A stretch of 64,000 bases of DNA from Archivesica marissinica (GCA_014843695.1 CM026386.1:16517489-16581488), one strand, 5' to 3'; shown: positions 43,566 to 54,579, counted from the first letter of the stretch. Numbers and translations are program-made. Notes: generated by a model not told the origin, from the letters alone.

Positions 43566-44238
43566 TGCTGTTGGTTTCATCTATTTATATCGACCACTTG
43601 TCCATTACACCAGGTCTGCTCTTGGTTTCATCTATTTATATCGACCACTTGTCCGTTACACCAGGTCTGCTCTTGGTTTCATCTATTTATATCGACCACT
43701 TGTCCGTTACACCAGGCCTGCTCTTGGTTTCATCTATTTATATCGACCACTTGTCCGTTACACCAGGCCTGCTCTTGGTTTCATCTATTTATATCGACCA
43801 CTTGTCCACTACACCAGGCCTGCTCTTGGTTTCATCCATCTATATAGTCCACTCACCCGCTACACCAGGCCTGCTCTTGGTTTCATCCATCTATATAGTC
43901 CACTCACCTGCTACACCAGGCCTGCTCTTGGTTTCATCCATCTATATAGTCCACTCACCCACTACACCAGGCCTGCTCTTGGTTTCATCCATCTATATAG
44001 TCCACTCACCCACTACACCAGGTCTGCTCTTGGTTTCATCTATCTATATAGTCCACTCACCCACTACACCAGGTCTGCTCTTGGTTTCATCTATCTATAG
44101 AGTCCACTCACCCGCTACACCAGGCCTGCTCTTGGTTTCGTCCATCTATTCAGTCCACTCACCCATTACACCAGGCCTGCTCTTGGTTTCGTCCATCTAT
44201 ATAGTCCACTCACCCGCTACACCAGGTCTGCTCCTGGA
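43566..44238. repeat. 51-bp satellite with two subfamilies
   Basis: About 13 units of 51 bp. The first five have TCATCTATTTATATCGACCA and CTTGTCC. The last eight have TCATCCATCTATATAGTCCA and CTCACCC. The subfamilies are in separate blocks with a sharp switch near 43830. The unit is divisible by three, so a frame of 223 codons stays open on the plus strand, but its 17-residue periodic peptide tracks the DNA repeat and no start context or other exon is seen. Confidence 0.95.
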
Positions 44239-44950
44239 CTGAGAACTCTTAAACGGGTTTAGAGTTAGAGAAGTACATTATCAGAACCAAAATGACACAT
44301 TTACAGAATCTAAGTATCCTCTTGAAGTACGCGAGTTTGAGCCCATATGCATCGTTTGTATCTTCTTTGTTTGAAATGTTGCTATTTGTATTGATTTTTT
44401 TCTAATTGCTAATAGTATTTATTAGGTGGATAATTCAAAAACCAGAAAATGCCGCCTTCTAAATTTTTAATGAAATTAACGAACGAGTGTCTTTAAAATA
44501 TTGTGGTACAAATATTTACCACATTTGAGTTAATATGCAGAACATAACGCCTATGTCTGCATCTTGAAGGGTAAGTACGTACACATCCAAATCACCAACT
44601 GAATGCGTTAAAAAAAATATATCCAAATTTCCAAATACCGAAGAAGAAAAAAAATATTAAGATTTTTTTTTCTCGAAGTTTTTGTGTCGAATTTAGCTAT
44701 TGATGTCGCACTTCAATGCAAATCTATAGGATGATTTTGTATCGAATTTCAGTGTGAAAACAGTGTGAAAATTCTGATAGAAATCAGTTTGGGTCGTGCT
44801 ATATCTATTTTCCGTTTTAATAACTTGATTTGATATTTTTTCAATAGGGCAGTTGCTAATCCCATGTCTGGTAATGTTATCATGATAACGAATACTAAAT
44901 GGATATAGAGGAGCGCGAAGATGAGGGGGGGAATGGGATAATGTTGCATA
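44239..44950. other. AT-rich single-copy stretch
   Basis: Nothing recognised. Confidence 0.55.
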
Positions 44951-45363
44951 GTCTGCCTCCATGGCCGAATGGTTAGTTTATACAAATTTATTTTAGCTCG
45001 ATTGCGAAAACAAGTTCTTTCACTTATATTAATCACTCTCGAGACCTCATTCCTGATGGAATCCATCGCCACGAGGGAGAGAGAAGAGGCAACGTGGAAT
45101 TTAAATGCCTTGCCTAAGGGCATAATCGTAACGGCTCCAGCGGGGCAGAATGGTTAAGGTCGCTGATTTGTATACCATTGTAACCTATCATTACTGAGGG
45201 GCACGGGTTTGAGCCCTGCATAGTCGATGTCTCTTTATATGAATATGTTGGCAGTTTCTTACGGAGGTTGGTGCACGGTTAACTGGTGGAGCCTGCCCAG
45301 GAAAGATGTTGTTAGGTAATCTGCTCATTGCTCCGGTAGCGACGTTAAATAAACTTTTAAAAA
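44951..45363 (+). mobile_element. SINE-C split by a SINE-D insertion
   Basis: The head starts GTCTGCCTCCATGGCCGAAT at 44951, is interrupted at 44976-45147, and resumes at 45157 with AGGTCGCTGATTTGTATACC. Box B ACGGGTTTGAGCCC, body TTGGCAGTTTCTTACGGAGG, tail AGCGACGTTAAATAAACTTT. Confidence 0.94.
44976..45147 (-). mobile_element. SINE-D, 5'-truncated, nested in SINE-C
   Basis: On the minus strand it runs from GCCCCGCTGGAGCCGTTACG through GGAATGAGGTCTCGAGAGTG to AATAAATTTGTATAAAC. It is flanked by the 9-bp duplication GAATGGTTA (44967-44975 and 45148-45156), which is SINE-C box A sequence. The tRNA-like head before box B is missing. Confidence 0.95.
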
Positions 45364-45415
45364 ATGTTGCATATAATAAAAAAAACGTTGCATATAATAA
45401 AAAAACGTTGCATAT
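45363..45415. repeat. 20-bp tandem repeat, ~2.5 copies
   Basis: GTTGCATATAATAAAAAAAC repeated with A-run length differences, just after the SINE-C tail. Confidence 0.85.
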
Positions 45416-45449
45416 ATGAATTCTCAACTTCAAACATTTTATTTCTTGT

Positions 45450-45685
45450 TTAACCCTTTCAACCCCAAGTAACTGACATGGACTGGTCCATGATATTTTT
45501 AGACCAATAAATTAATAACAAAATTACATTTGGATCAGTTTAATGGGTAATTTTATCTAAAAATAGTAATAATTATTACTGGCAAAAAAGTGCAGATCCT
45601 GATGAGACGGCTCGTTACGAGCCGGCTCATCTGGATCTACACTTTTCATAAGCCTATTTAGAGGCCTGTGGGGTTGAAAGGGTTA
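45450..45685. mobile_element. F3 foldback MITE, reverse, with partial copy beside it
   Basis: TTAACCCTTTCAACCCCAAG start and GGGTTGAAAGGGTTAA end. The hairpin centre is GATGAGACGGCTCGTTACGA and GCCGGCTCATCTGGATC. From 45683 to about 45757 another F3 end follows (TTAATGCCTACAGACATC, AGTGTAGATCTAGATGTGCC) and then stops. Confidence 0.88.
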
Positions 45686-45961
45686 ATGCCTACAGACATC
45701 TAAATACAAATGTAGGTATGTAAAAAGTGTAGATCTAGATGTGCCGGCTCGTAATGATTTCTGAACATACATTCTTAAAATGCGTTTTGTTTCTGGAATT
45801 GTCTTGGAAGCTAACTTGTTCTTTAGATTAGTTTATATAGAACAATCATTGAATTTATGTTCCAAGAATGGTGTGAGAATTGAATCGGAATCAAATAGAA
45901 TAGATAGACCAGTTGTGTATAGTCTGAGAATGTGATTCCATACCACTTCAATATCAACTTA

Positions 45962-45989
45962 GTGTGTATGTGTGTGTATGTGTGTGTGT
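45962..45989. repeat. TG microsatellite
   Basis: TGTGTGTATG runs merging with the CACACA tail (complement) of the adjacent SINE-B, so it may be a grown SINE tail. Confidence 0.85.
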
Positions 45990-46271
45990 TTTGGGTTTAT
46001 TTATCGTTGTTACCGGTTGCCCATATGAGCGACGCCTCCTGAAGAGATTAGTCATTTTAGATTTTTGGAGGATAGTGCGATGCTACAGACAGAGACCCAT
46101 TCCAGAGTCTCCTGGTTCTTTTACGTGCACGATGTAAAGCACCGACACGAGACTTTGGTTTAAAGTCCCATCTGAAAGACTGTTAATGTTATTAGGGTCA
46201 GACGGGGGGATCGTACCTGCGATCCCTGGATTACCAGTCTAATGTGTTAACCACTGGACTACAGATCCGTC
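45990..46271 (-). mobile_element. SINE-B, full length
   Basis: On the minus strand: GACGGATCTGTAGTCCAGTG head, box B GCAGGTACGATCC (T to A change), body with GTGCACGTAAAAGAACC, tail ATAAATAAACCCAAAACACA. Confidence 0.93.
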
Positions 46272-46413
46272 TGTATCAACTTTTGTGAAGAGTAGGACTT
46301 ACATTAAACATCTCCAGTATCTGAACCAATCAAATGCCAGGATGTCAGTTGAAATATGTCAAAATGATTTCTATCTGACTGGAGCTCACTGATTTTATTA
46401 ATAGACCAAATTC

Positions 46414-46528
46414 AGTTTAAACTTTATTTATTTTACAACGATTGGGAAGCAAGTTCTAACAACTTATATTAATCACTCTCGTTGACGCGGATGAAAGCGT
46501 AAATGTGGTCATGCGTATGGGAGGAAAT
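46414..46528 (-). mobile_element. SINE-A, 5'-truncated
   Basis: Minus-strand body end and tail only: CGCTTTCATCCGCGTCAACG, TTAATATAAGTTGTTAGAAC, AATAAATAAAGTTTAAACT. Confidence 0.9.
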
Positions 46529-46699
46529 ATACTCATATACCTACTTCCCACATTAGTTATTTATTGATTGCACTACACATGTGTGGATAGTTTGGATTTT
46601 GTTTGAGTGCCGTGGCTATCTTAGCACAGTCTTTCTATTATGGCAAACGGAACTAATTATACGTGTACGTCAGTTTGGTGGTCTTAAATATAATATATT

Positions 46700-46703
<4 letters not shown>

Positions 46704-46742
<39 letters not shown>
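46704..46742. repeat. TA microsatellite
   Basis: About 19 TA dinucleotides. Confidence 0.95.
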
Positions 46743-46743
<1 letters not shown>

Positions 46744-46809
46744 CAAGTATGTAAATAATACTCTACGTTCAATGATGCATATTCACGCTATTTAAAACTG
46801 TTAACATAA

Positions 46810-46964
46810 GGTGACTTATAGGCCCAACCGGCTGGGTGTTAAAATTTCACATTATATTTAAGTAAGTAAATTTTTTATTATAGTGACATGTGCATATATA
46901 CAATGACAAGAACAAATAGCTAAAACTTAATCAAGCACCCGGCCCAATGGGCCTATATGTCACC
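46810..46964. mobile_element. Foldback sequence with ~29-bp imperfect ends
   Basis: GGTGACTTATAGGCCCAACC at the left pairs with GGGCCTATATGTCACC at the right; the pairing continues across GGCTGGGTG/CACCCGGCC. The AT-rich centre contains ATAGTGACATGTGC. Likely a MITE, only one copy seen here. Confidence 0.65.
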
Positions 46965-47034
46965 AAAATTATATACAAAATGTATGGTTCAAAATTAAAC
47001 ATATTTATATGAATTAATATGAATCGCACATTTG

Positions 47035-47053
47035 AGATAGATAGATAGATAGA
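47035..47053. repeat. GATA microsatellite
   Basis: Roughly 4.5 GATA units. Confidence 0.9.
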
Positions 47054-47284
47054 TTCTTTTATAGTACAATAGTAATATATATATCAAATAAATATGTTTG
47101 TACAAGTCTGTATAGTACAAATGACTAGTGTGTCACATGTTATGTGATGTTACAACAACACAAATATATGTTGTAAATATGTTGGAAAACACAAGCCACT
47201 ATAATAAACAATTATCTTATCTTATAATACTGTTATATACAAATATAAATTCTGGGGTTGCTAATGTTCCTTTGCACTTATTTT

Positions 47285-47539
47285 GAGTCTGCCTCCGTGG
47301 TCGAGTGGTTACGGTCGCTGACTTGTATACCACTGTAACCTATCATCATTGATGGTCACGGGTTCGAGCCCCGCTCAGGCCGTGTCTCGTATATATAAAA
47401 AAGTTGGCAGTTTCTTATGGAGATTGGTGCACCCAAGTACTGGTTAACCGCTGGAGCCTGCCCAGGAAAGATGTTGTTAGGTAAACTGCCCGCTGGTGAT
47501 ATAGCCCAAAAATGTTAAACCCGAAATATAATAATAATA
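47285..47539 (+). mobile_element. SINE-C, full length with 12-bp TSD
   Basis: GTCTGCCTCCGTGGTCGAGT head, ACGGGTTCGAGCCCCGC box B, body AAGTTGGCAGTTTCTTATGG, end GTGATATAGCCC and AAACCCGAAATATAAT. Target-site duplication TGCACTTATTTT at 47273-47284 and 47540-47551. Confidence 0.95.
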
Positions 47540-47551
47540 TGCACTTATTTT

Positions 47552-47994
47552 ACATATACATTTTGTAATATTATATAATTGTATGACCAATACATACAAC
47601 ATAGAAACACCACAGATTCTCCAAATTTGTGTAAACCTTTACATCTACTAATAATGTACAGAAACAGAACAGAACAGAACATATATAGTTTATTAGACTT
47701 AGACATTACATAGCCCATCATCATAATAATACATATACAATTTGCATGCAATGAAAAAATAGTCTTCATATATTATATGAAGAGTGTTTAATTGATGATC
47801 TACATGTTGATTAAAATGTTTCCAATGTGAGAGTGTTATGAGAGATACTAGATGGGAATTATCTCAGCATCTCTATTTTAATTCAATTGTATGTGGAACA
47901 AATTAAATTGAAATGATCAAAAATGTATTTCGTCACAATTCAATTACACTCCCAATTACACAGAAGTTAACTTTTAATTGGTTCATCTATTTCA
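47552..47994. other. AT-rich single-copy stretch
   Basis: It has a short ACAGAACAGAACAGAAC run near 47660. Nothing else recognised. Confidence 0.55.
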
Positions 47995-48250
47995 ATTACT
48001 TGTATAATTATTTATCAGATCTTAATTGAAATAATTTACACGTATTTATCAGATCTTAATTGAAATAATGTACACACATTTATCTTATCTTAATTGAAAT
48101 AATTTACATGTATTTATTAAATCTTAATTGAACTAATTTACACAATTTATCTGATCTTAATTGAACTAATTGATATGAATTTATTAGCTCTTACTTGAAA
48201 TCATTTATTTACTTAATCATAATGGAATGATTTATTTATTTAAGTAAATC
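47995..48250. repeat. Degenerate ~32-bp AT-rich tandem repeat
   Basis: Seven or eight diverged units of TTTATCAGATCTTAATTGAA plus ATAATTTACAC. Divergence grows to the right. Confidence 0.85.
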
Positions 48251-48251
48251 A

Positions 48252-48371
48252 TAATTGAAATAAATTATTAACCAAATCTTAATCGAAATACATTATTTAC
48301 TGTAATTATTTACTATATAGTAAATAATTTATTTTTCGATTAAGATTTGGTCAATAATTTATTTCAATTAC
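48252..48371. repeat. AT-rich inverted repeat, ~50-bp arms
   Basis: ATTGAAATAAATTATTAACC and AAATCTTAATCGAAA on the left pair with TTTCGATTAAGATTTGG and AATAATTTATTTCAAT on the right. A few mismatches and a small bulge. It is formed from the same unit as the neighbouring tandem repeat, so probably by inversion inside the array. Confidence 0.85.
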
Positions 48372-49372
48372 ATTATAAAAATAATTTATATACCATATCC
48401 TAATAAAAAAATAAATGATTTACCATATCATAATCTAACATTAATTATTTACAACATCGCGATTGAAAATACAAATTAATGTTCACTCAATAATTTTTAT
48501 TGCCATAATGTTGATGAGAGGGATAAAGGGAATTCCGTTTAAATTACATGTACTTCTGAAGAAAATAATAAATAATGGTAGAAAAATATTGCTATCAGAA
48601 ATGTAACATGAAGAAACGGAGTTATTATTTTGCATAAAAGAGACCGAAAACAGCTTTATAATCAACATTTTAATATTGCCATTGCATTTTACAAAAACTG
48701 CTCACAGACTTGGAAAATGAACATTAGAGAAAATTAAAATCAGATAGTGCAATAATGTTCCATGTACCATTATGGGACAGATGTCAGTAACTGAGTTTTG
48801 CATTGCCTTCACTCTGAGCCAGTGTTTTCTTACAAAACACTCCCATTAAATATGATAGGAACACATTAGTTTATAGAAAGATAGGGCTAATGGTTTGGGG
48901 CTCTGTGGTTTGGGCCATTATACATTCTTTTCCTGGTTTTAATGGGAACTTTGTGCTAATTTCTTTTTCAAAAACCCTTTTCTTGATTTGATTTTAGGCT
49001 TCTATGTTAAATAGAGTTGTATCCAAAGCACTAAATCATTTTAAAATTACCACCATTTTGTAAAGGGTTCCTTGTTAAATTTAAGTTAACTAGGTTTGGT
49101 AAAGAATTGGTTGTCAAGGTGTATTTTTTTCCATATTTAATAAATAAAAAACATGTTCTTATTTCAAAATTAACTCTTTTTCAAATTACGTTGGATTTAA
49201 TGTGCTGTTCTGAAGAAGATATTAATTATCTTTAAGTTTGACAGTATTCATAATAATTTCCTTTTGAAACATCATACTTGTATTGTACAGTGTATAATAT
49301 TTTAATTAATACTATTACTAAATACATCAATTATATATCTAATTCGTGTATATTAAATATGTAAATTTTTTA
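48372..49372. other. AT-rich single-copy region
   Basis: No gene or repeat recognised. Confidence 0.55.
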
Positions 49373-49668
49373 GACGGATCTGTAGTCCAGTGGTAACATG
49401 CTGGACTGGTAATCCAGGGATCGCAGGTTCGATCCCCCGTCTGACCTTAATAAAATTAACAGTCTTTCAGATGGGACGTTAAACCAAGGTCTTGTGTCGG
49501 TGCTTTACAACGTGCATGTAAAAGAACCAGAGTAGACTCTGGAATGGGTCTCTGTCTGTATCATTGCACTATCATCCAAACATCTCAAATAACTAATCTC
49601 TTCAGGAGCCGTCGCTCATATTGGCAACCGGTAGCGACAATAAATAAACGTAAAACACACACACACAT
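49373..49668 (+). mobile_element. SINE-B, full length
   Basis: GACGGATCTGTAGTCCAGTG head, CTGGACTGGTAATCCAG anticodon arm, GCAGGTTCGATCC box B, tail ATAAATAAACGTAAAACACA followed by a CA run. Confidence 0.95.
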
Positions 49669-50166
49669 ATTTTATTTTTTATACCAGTACTATATGTTTT
49701 ATATAGCATGTACAATTGTACATACATACCTTGTTTATATTTCATGCACACATTATTAAATTTTTCTCTGGGTTATGTAGTTTTTTTATTTAAAAAAAAA
49801 AAGATTCCTGGATTATATTTCTTTGAATATATATTTTGCCTTTACACGAACATTCTACTGAAATTCCATGACATATTTGACTTATTTTAGCCGAAACATG
49901 CAAAGTTATGAGTTCTATCTTTTAAATTTAGAATTTGTTGCCTTGGTAATATTTGATAGAAGCCGAATAAATGTCTGTGGAAAGATGGATATCATATTCC
50001 ACTACAATAAAAACTGAGAAATATGACCGTTCCATCTCTGTAATCTATATATATATATATATTTATTTAAAAAAAAAAAATACCTCTTTGGAAAGAGACC
50101 CCAACCCCACACCCTACCCCCATGTGATCATTGTGAGTATACTCTTGACAGAGTGAGGCAATTACT
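49669..50166. other. AT-rich stretch with TA and A runs
   Basis: A runs near 49790 and 50069, and a short TA run at 50047-50062. No gene recognised. Confidence 0.55.
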
Positions 50167-50167
50167 A

Positions 50168-50345
50168 GATGATGATGATGATGTTATTGTTGATGATGAT
50201 GATAATGAATATTGATGATGATGATGATGATGATGATGAATATTGAAGAAGAAGAAGATGATGATGAGGATGATGAATATTGAAGAAGAAGAAGAAGAAG
50301 AAGAAGAAGAAGAAGAAGAAGAAGAAGAAGATGATGATGATGATG
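50168..50345. repeat. GAT/GAA trinucleotide microsatellite
   Basis: Blocks of GATGAT and GAAGAA separated by three ATATTG interruptions, including about 16 uninterrupted GAA triplets at 50282-50330. Plus strand almost pure purine in the GAA block. Confidence 0.95.
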
Positions 50346-50955
50346 CAGAAGTGGTTCACATGTATGAGTATTGTGAAGCTAACACTGACCAAATGTAATG
50401 TACAGTCTGGCACTAGACAGCGCAAGCCAGTTTATGCTTGAGTGATTATGACTGACAAGCCAACATGGAACATTTGTCATATTACTGGGGAATGAAAACG
50501 ATCCCATGACAGTGTTTGTAGCAGAAATTGACATTTATGTGAAATTTATGTCTTCTTCCTAGAGAATCATTGGTAAATATATCACAGTAATGTATTGCTT
50601 TTATGGGAAAGAAAATGAATATATTTGTAATGGTGGAGATACTTTGATGAAGTAGAAGTTAATGAGGATTTGATGTGCATTGCTGATCATTGTGTTGCTA
50701 CGGTAATTTATTGACATCAAAGGAGCTAGTCATGGAGAATTGGCCAGGAATAGTGTGGACACATCTCCATACCTCATTAGGCTTCTGTCTTCATCTTCCA
50801 CTTTGTATAGGGTCCATAAAGGGTCCATCCACCCTAAGGTGCTATAGGTGATCAGCCCCCCCTGGCTCCCGGCTCTTACAGATTTGGTAACTGATTTGCT
50901 ATGCACTTTGCATATTTTACTGGTTTAATAAGAAAGGTAAAGTAACTTATTTACA
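50346..50955. other. Single-copy stretch
   Basis: Nothing recognised. Confidence 0.6.
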
Positions 50956-51139
50956 GACGGATCTGTAGTGCAGCGGTTAACAGGTTGAACTGGGAATCTA
51001 GGGATCACAGGTTCGATCCCCCCCCCGTCTGACCCTAATAAAATTAACAGTCTTTCAGATGGGGACTTTAAGCCGAGGTCTCGTATCGGTGCTTTACACC
51101 GTGCACATAAAAGAACCAGAGGAGATTCTGGAATGGGTT
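50956..51139 (+). mobile_element. SINE-B, 3'-truncated
   Basis: GACGGATCTGTAGTGCAGCG head, diverged anticodon arm, CAGGTTCGATCC box B, then body to GATTCTGGAATGGG, where it stops. The C run after box B is long (9). Confidence 0.9.
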
Positions 51140-51379
51140 TTAATATTATCAAGGATAATCACTGTAGCAATTGCAGAATATGACTGCAGTACAAGTACTT
51201 GAACCCATGGCAGTAAGGGTGAGTGGTTGATGGTGCACACTGTTATCCACCAGCCACTGAGACTAGAACTACTACTAGTCACATTGGTTATATATTTTAG
51301 TTTTCAGAATATTAATCTATATAATAAAATAATTTTATTTATATATTAATAATAAATTTAATATTTACTTTATACATTC

Positions 51380-51622
51380 TTAACCCTTTCAACACCACAT
51401 ACCTCTAAATAGGCATACAAAAAGTGTAGATCCAGATGAGCCGGCTCGTGACGAGCAGTCCCATCAGGATCTGCACTTTTTGCCAGTAATATTACTATTT
51501 TTAGGAAAAAAATTACCCATTTTAATAAATGAACTGATCCAAATGTAATTTTGTTATTAATTTATTGGTCTAAAAATATCATGGACCAGTCCATGTCAGT
51601 TACTTGGTGTTGAAAGAGTTAA
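51380..51622. mobile_element. F3 foldback MITE
   Basis: TTAACCCTTTCAACACCACA start and GGTGTTGAAAGAGTTAA end. Centre GATGAGCCGGCTCGTGACGA and GCAGTCCCATCAGGATC (two mismatches in the hairpin). Confidence 0.88.
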
Positions 51623-51695
51623 TAATTGCATCGAAAGATGTTTGGTGTGTTATTTATAAAAAATAAAAGCATTTAAAGTAAGTTAACATGGCATG

Positions 51696-51943
51696 TGTCG
51701 TAATAGCGCAGTGGACGCGCGTTCGCTTCAGGTGCGAAAGGTCCGGAGTTCGAGTCCCACTGGAGCCGTTACGATTGTGCCCTTAGGCAAGGCATTTAAA
51801 TTCCACGTTGCCTCTTCTCTCTCCCTCGTGGCGATGGATTCCATCAGGAATGAGGTCTCGAGAGTGATTTATATAAGTTGAAATAACTTGTTTCGCAATC
51901 GAGCTAAAATAAATTTGTATAATAATAAATAAAAAAATAAAAA
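51696..51943 (+). mobile_element. SINE-D, full length with 16-bp TSD
   Basis: TGTCGTAATAGCGCAGTGGA head, TTCGCTTCAGGTGCGAA anticodon arm, GAGTTCGAGTCCC box B, body, tail AATAAATTTGTATAATAATA and A-rich end. Target-site duplication AAGTTAACATGGCATG at 51680-51695 and 51944-51959 with no mismatch: the clearest retroposition signature in the window. Confidence 0.96.
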
Positions 51944-51959
51944 AAGTTAACATGGCATG

Positions 51960-52398
51960 CATATGTTATTAAAGCATTCTTCTTCTATATTATCACATAT
52001 TATCACATATAAATATTTGCTTTAGTGTTACATAATTAATTAGATATATTGATATAATAGTGATTTGCTGTTGCCATATTTGTTTATATGTACATGTATG
52101 CCACATGTGTTTGAGACCTTCTGGATTTAAACAAATAAACTTTGAAAGTTTGAAACTAGTTCCTATGACAAATTTAGCTAATGAATTTTTATGGTGTTTC
52201 GCATAAATTATTTGTATTGAGAATGTCTAATGTGGCGTGGCAAACAAAGTGACAGGTGTCCTTAATAAGGTGGTAATAATCTCACAGTGCATAGGTAATG
52301 ATGGTAGATTGAGGTGTCCTGTCCACCTGGGGGAAGATAATGGTTTTTGTACATTTACAAATGATATATATGGTATACTTACATACCACTAGCTTAAT
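51960..52398. other. AT-rich single-copy stretch
   Basis: Nothing recognised. Confidence 0.6.
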
Positions 52399-52406
52399 TT
52401 AATGCA

Positions 52407-52707
52407 GAGATGGATCTGTCGTCCAGTGGTTAACACGTTGGACTGGTAATCCAGGGATCGCAGGTTCGATCCCACTGTCTGACCCTAATAAAATTAACAG
52501 TCTTTCAGATGGTAGTTTTAAACCGAGGTCTTGTGTTGGTGCTGTACACCGTGCACGTAAAAGTACCAGAGGAGACTTTGGAATGGGTCTCTGTCTGTAT
52601 CATTGCACTCTCCTACAAAAATCTAAATTTACTAATCTCTTCAGGAGGCGTCGCTCATATGGGCAACCGGTAGCGACGATAAATAAACGTAGAACACACA
52701 CATTAAC
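52407..52707 (+). mobile_element. SINE-B, full length, short TSD
   Basis: GGATCTGTCGTCCAGTGG head, GCAGGTTCGATCC box B, tail ATAAATAAACGTAGAACACA. Likely 8-bp duplication TTAATGCA at 52399-52406 and 52708-52715. Confidence 0.93.
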
Positions 52708-52818
52708 TTAATGCACGCTATCAGTGTAAATAACAGTCAATTACAATCATATCGTAAGCGACACAATTCTAATAAAAATCCAAGACATATTTTTGGAGGT
52801 TTCAACTACAAATAAGAA

Positions 52819-52992
52819 GCATGTGAGATGGTACGGTGGTCGCCAGATCGGACAGGTGGGTTTTCTCCGGGAACTCCGGTTTCCTCCCACACGAATGACC
52901 ACATTTACGCTTTCATCCGTGCCAACGAGAGTGATTAATATAATTTGTTAAAACTTGCTTCGCAATCGTAAAATAAATAAAGTTTAAACTTT
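52819..52992 (+). mobile_element. SINE-A, 5'-truncated with TSD
   Basis: Starts in the body at GCATGTGAGATGGTACGG, passes CTCCGGGAACTCCGG, and ends AAATAAATAAAGTTTAAACT. Target-site duplication AAATAAGAA at 52810-52818 and 52993-53001. Truncated at insertion, since the duplication flanks the short form. Confidence 0.93.
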
Positions 52993-53001
52993 AAATAAGA
53001 A

Positions 53002-53721
53002 AAACAGATTACTGAATTGTTGTCTGCTATAATTATTTGAACTATTTATAGCCTGCATTTTACCCAGCATGCAAAGAGTTAAACAATGTGTGATTTCACA
53101 AATTCGGAATGTCTCACTCTTAAAAAATTCTCAAAATTTCTCTACATTAATTTTTACCTATCTTCTAGATTCGTCTCCAAATCTCTGTCTTAGAACTCCA
53201 AACAAGTTGGTAAACCATGACCCCTAAGAACCAGACACATATCGACTGGTACCATTTATACCATGTATCCTATATCCCTGGTATAAAATGATTGAGAGCA
53301 GTCTATCTATTGATCTAAAATGAGCGGTAGGGGTGGGGCGGGATGGTATTTTGCGATAGTACCAAACAAGCTTTTCATGACAAAATCATGTAACCATTTA
53401 AACTTTTCAAAAAATTTATTATGTTTAATACACAGGAATGCACGTACTAATAATATAAAGCTCCACAGATCCCGCTACTGTGTTGACTTCTCTTTCTTTC
53501 ATTTTATTATACTGCTACGTAAATGTTTACACCTTTAACACTCTGTCTATCAAAACCTCATATTTCTACAAATTCTCAGTGAATATAAACACATGCAACA
53601 AATTAGAAGCAAATGATTTCTCATTTTACACAGTAGAAACTTTATCTGTTTTCTTTTATAAAGTAATTACCAGCAAAACATTGGGGAGCCCTGAGCTCGT
53701 TAGAAAAGCATTTGGTAGAAC
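53002..53721. other. Single-copy stretch
   Basis: No gene recognised. Short frames at 53320-53725 have no domain signature. Confidence 0.55.
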
Positions 53722-54579
53722 ATGATGATGCTTATAAACTGGTAACATGAAGTAAAACTGAAGCAATGACTGATGATGCTTATAGACTGGTAACATGAAG
53801 TAAAACTGAAGCAGAGACTGATGATACTTATAGACTGGTAACATGAAGTAAAACTGAAGCGGAGACTTATGATACTTATAGACTGGTAACATGAAGTAAA
53901 ACTGAAGCGAAGACTAATGATACTTATAGACTGGTAACATGAAGTAAAACTGAAGCGAAGACTGATGATACTTATAGACTGGTAACATGAAGTAAAACTG
54001 AAGCAGAGACTGATGATACTTATAGATTGGTAACATGAAGCAAAACTGAAGCAGAGACTGATGATACTTATAGACTGGTAACATGAAGTAAAACTGAAGC
54101 AGAGACTGATGATACTTATAGATTGGTAACATGAAGCAAAACTGAAGCAGAGACTGATGATACTTATAGACTGGTAACATGAAGTTAAACTGAAGCGAAG
54201 ACTGATGATACTTATAAACTGGTAACATGAAGTAAAACTGAAGCGAAGACTGATGATACTTATAAACTGGTAACATGAAGTAAAACTGAAGCAAAGACTG
54301 ATGATACTTATAGATTGGTAACATGAAGTAAAACTGAAGCAGAGACTGATGATACTTATAGACTGGTAACATGAAGTAAAACTGAAGTAAAGACTGATGA
54401 TACTTATAGACTGGTAACATGAAGTAAAACTGAAGTAAAGACTGATGATACTTATAGACTGGTAACATGAAGTAAAACTGAAGCAGAGACTGATGATACT
54501 TATAGACTGGTAACATGAAGTAAAACTGAAGCGGAGACTTATAGACTGGTAACATGAAGTAAAACTGAAGCGGAGACTT
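53722..54579. repeat. 48-bp satellite
   Basis: About 18 units of ACTGATGATACTTATAGACT plus GGTAACATGAAGTAAAACTG. Variants GCAGAG/GCGAAG/GTAAAG fall in runs. Divisible by three, so the minus strand is open over 213 codons with a 16-residue periodic peptide (LPVYKYHQSLLQFYFM); not a credible gene. Confidence 0.95.

Noticed and set aside
43571..44242. Open frame of 223 codons as a repeat protein
   Set aside because: Periodicity equals the 51-bp DNA unit, there is no signal peptide, domain or splice context, and the AT-rich flank shows no promoter or neighbouring exon.
50168..50345. Coding acidic or serine-rich tract from the GAT/GAA repeat
   Set aside because: A simple microsatellite with no surrounding coding signal.
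53914..54555. Minus-strand frame of 213 codons with a 16-residue repeat
   Set aside because: Exactly follows the 48-bp satellite.
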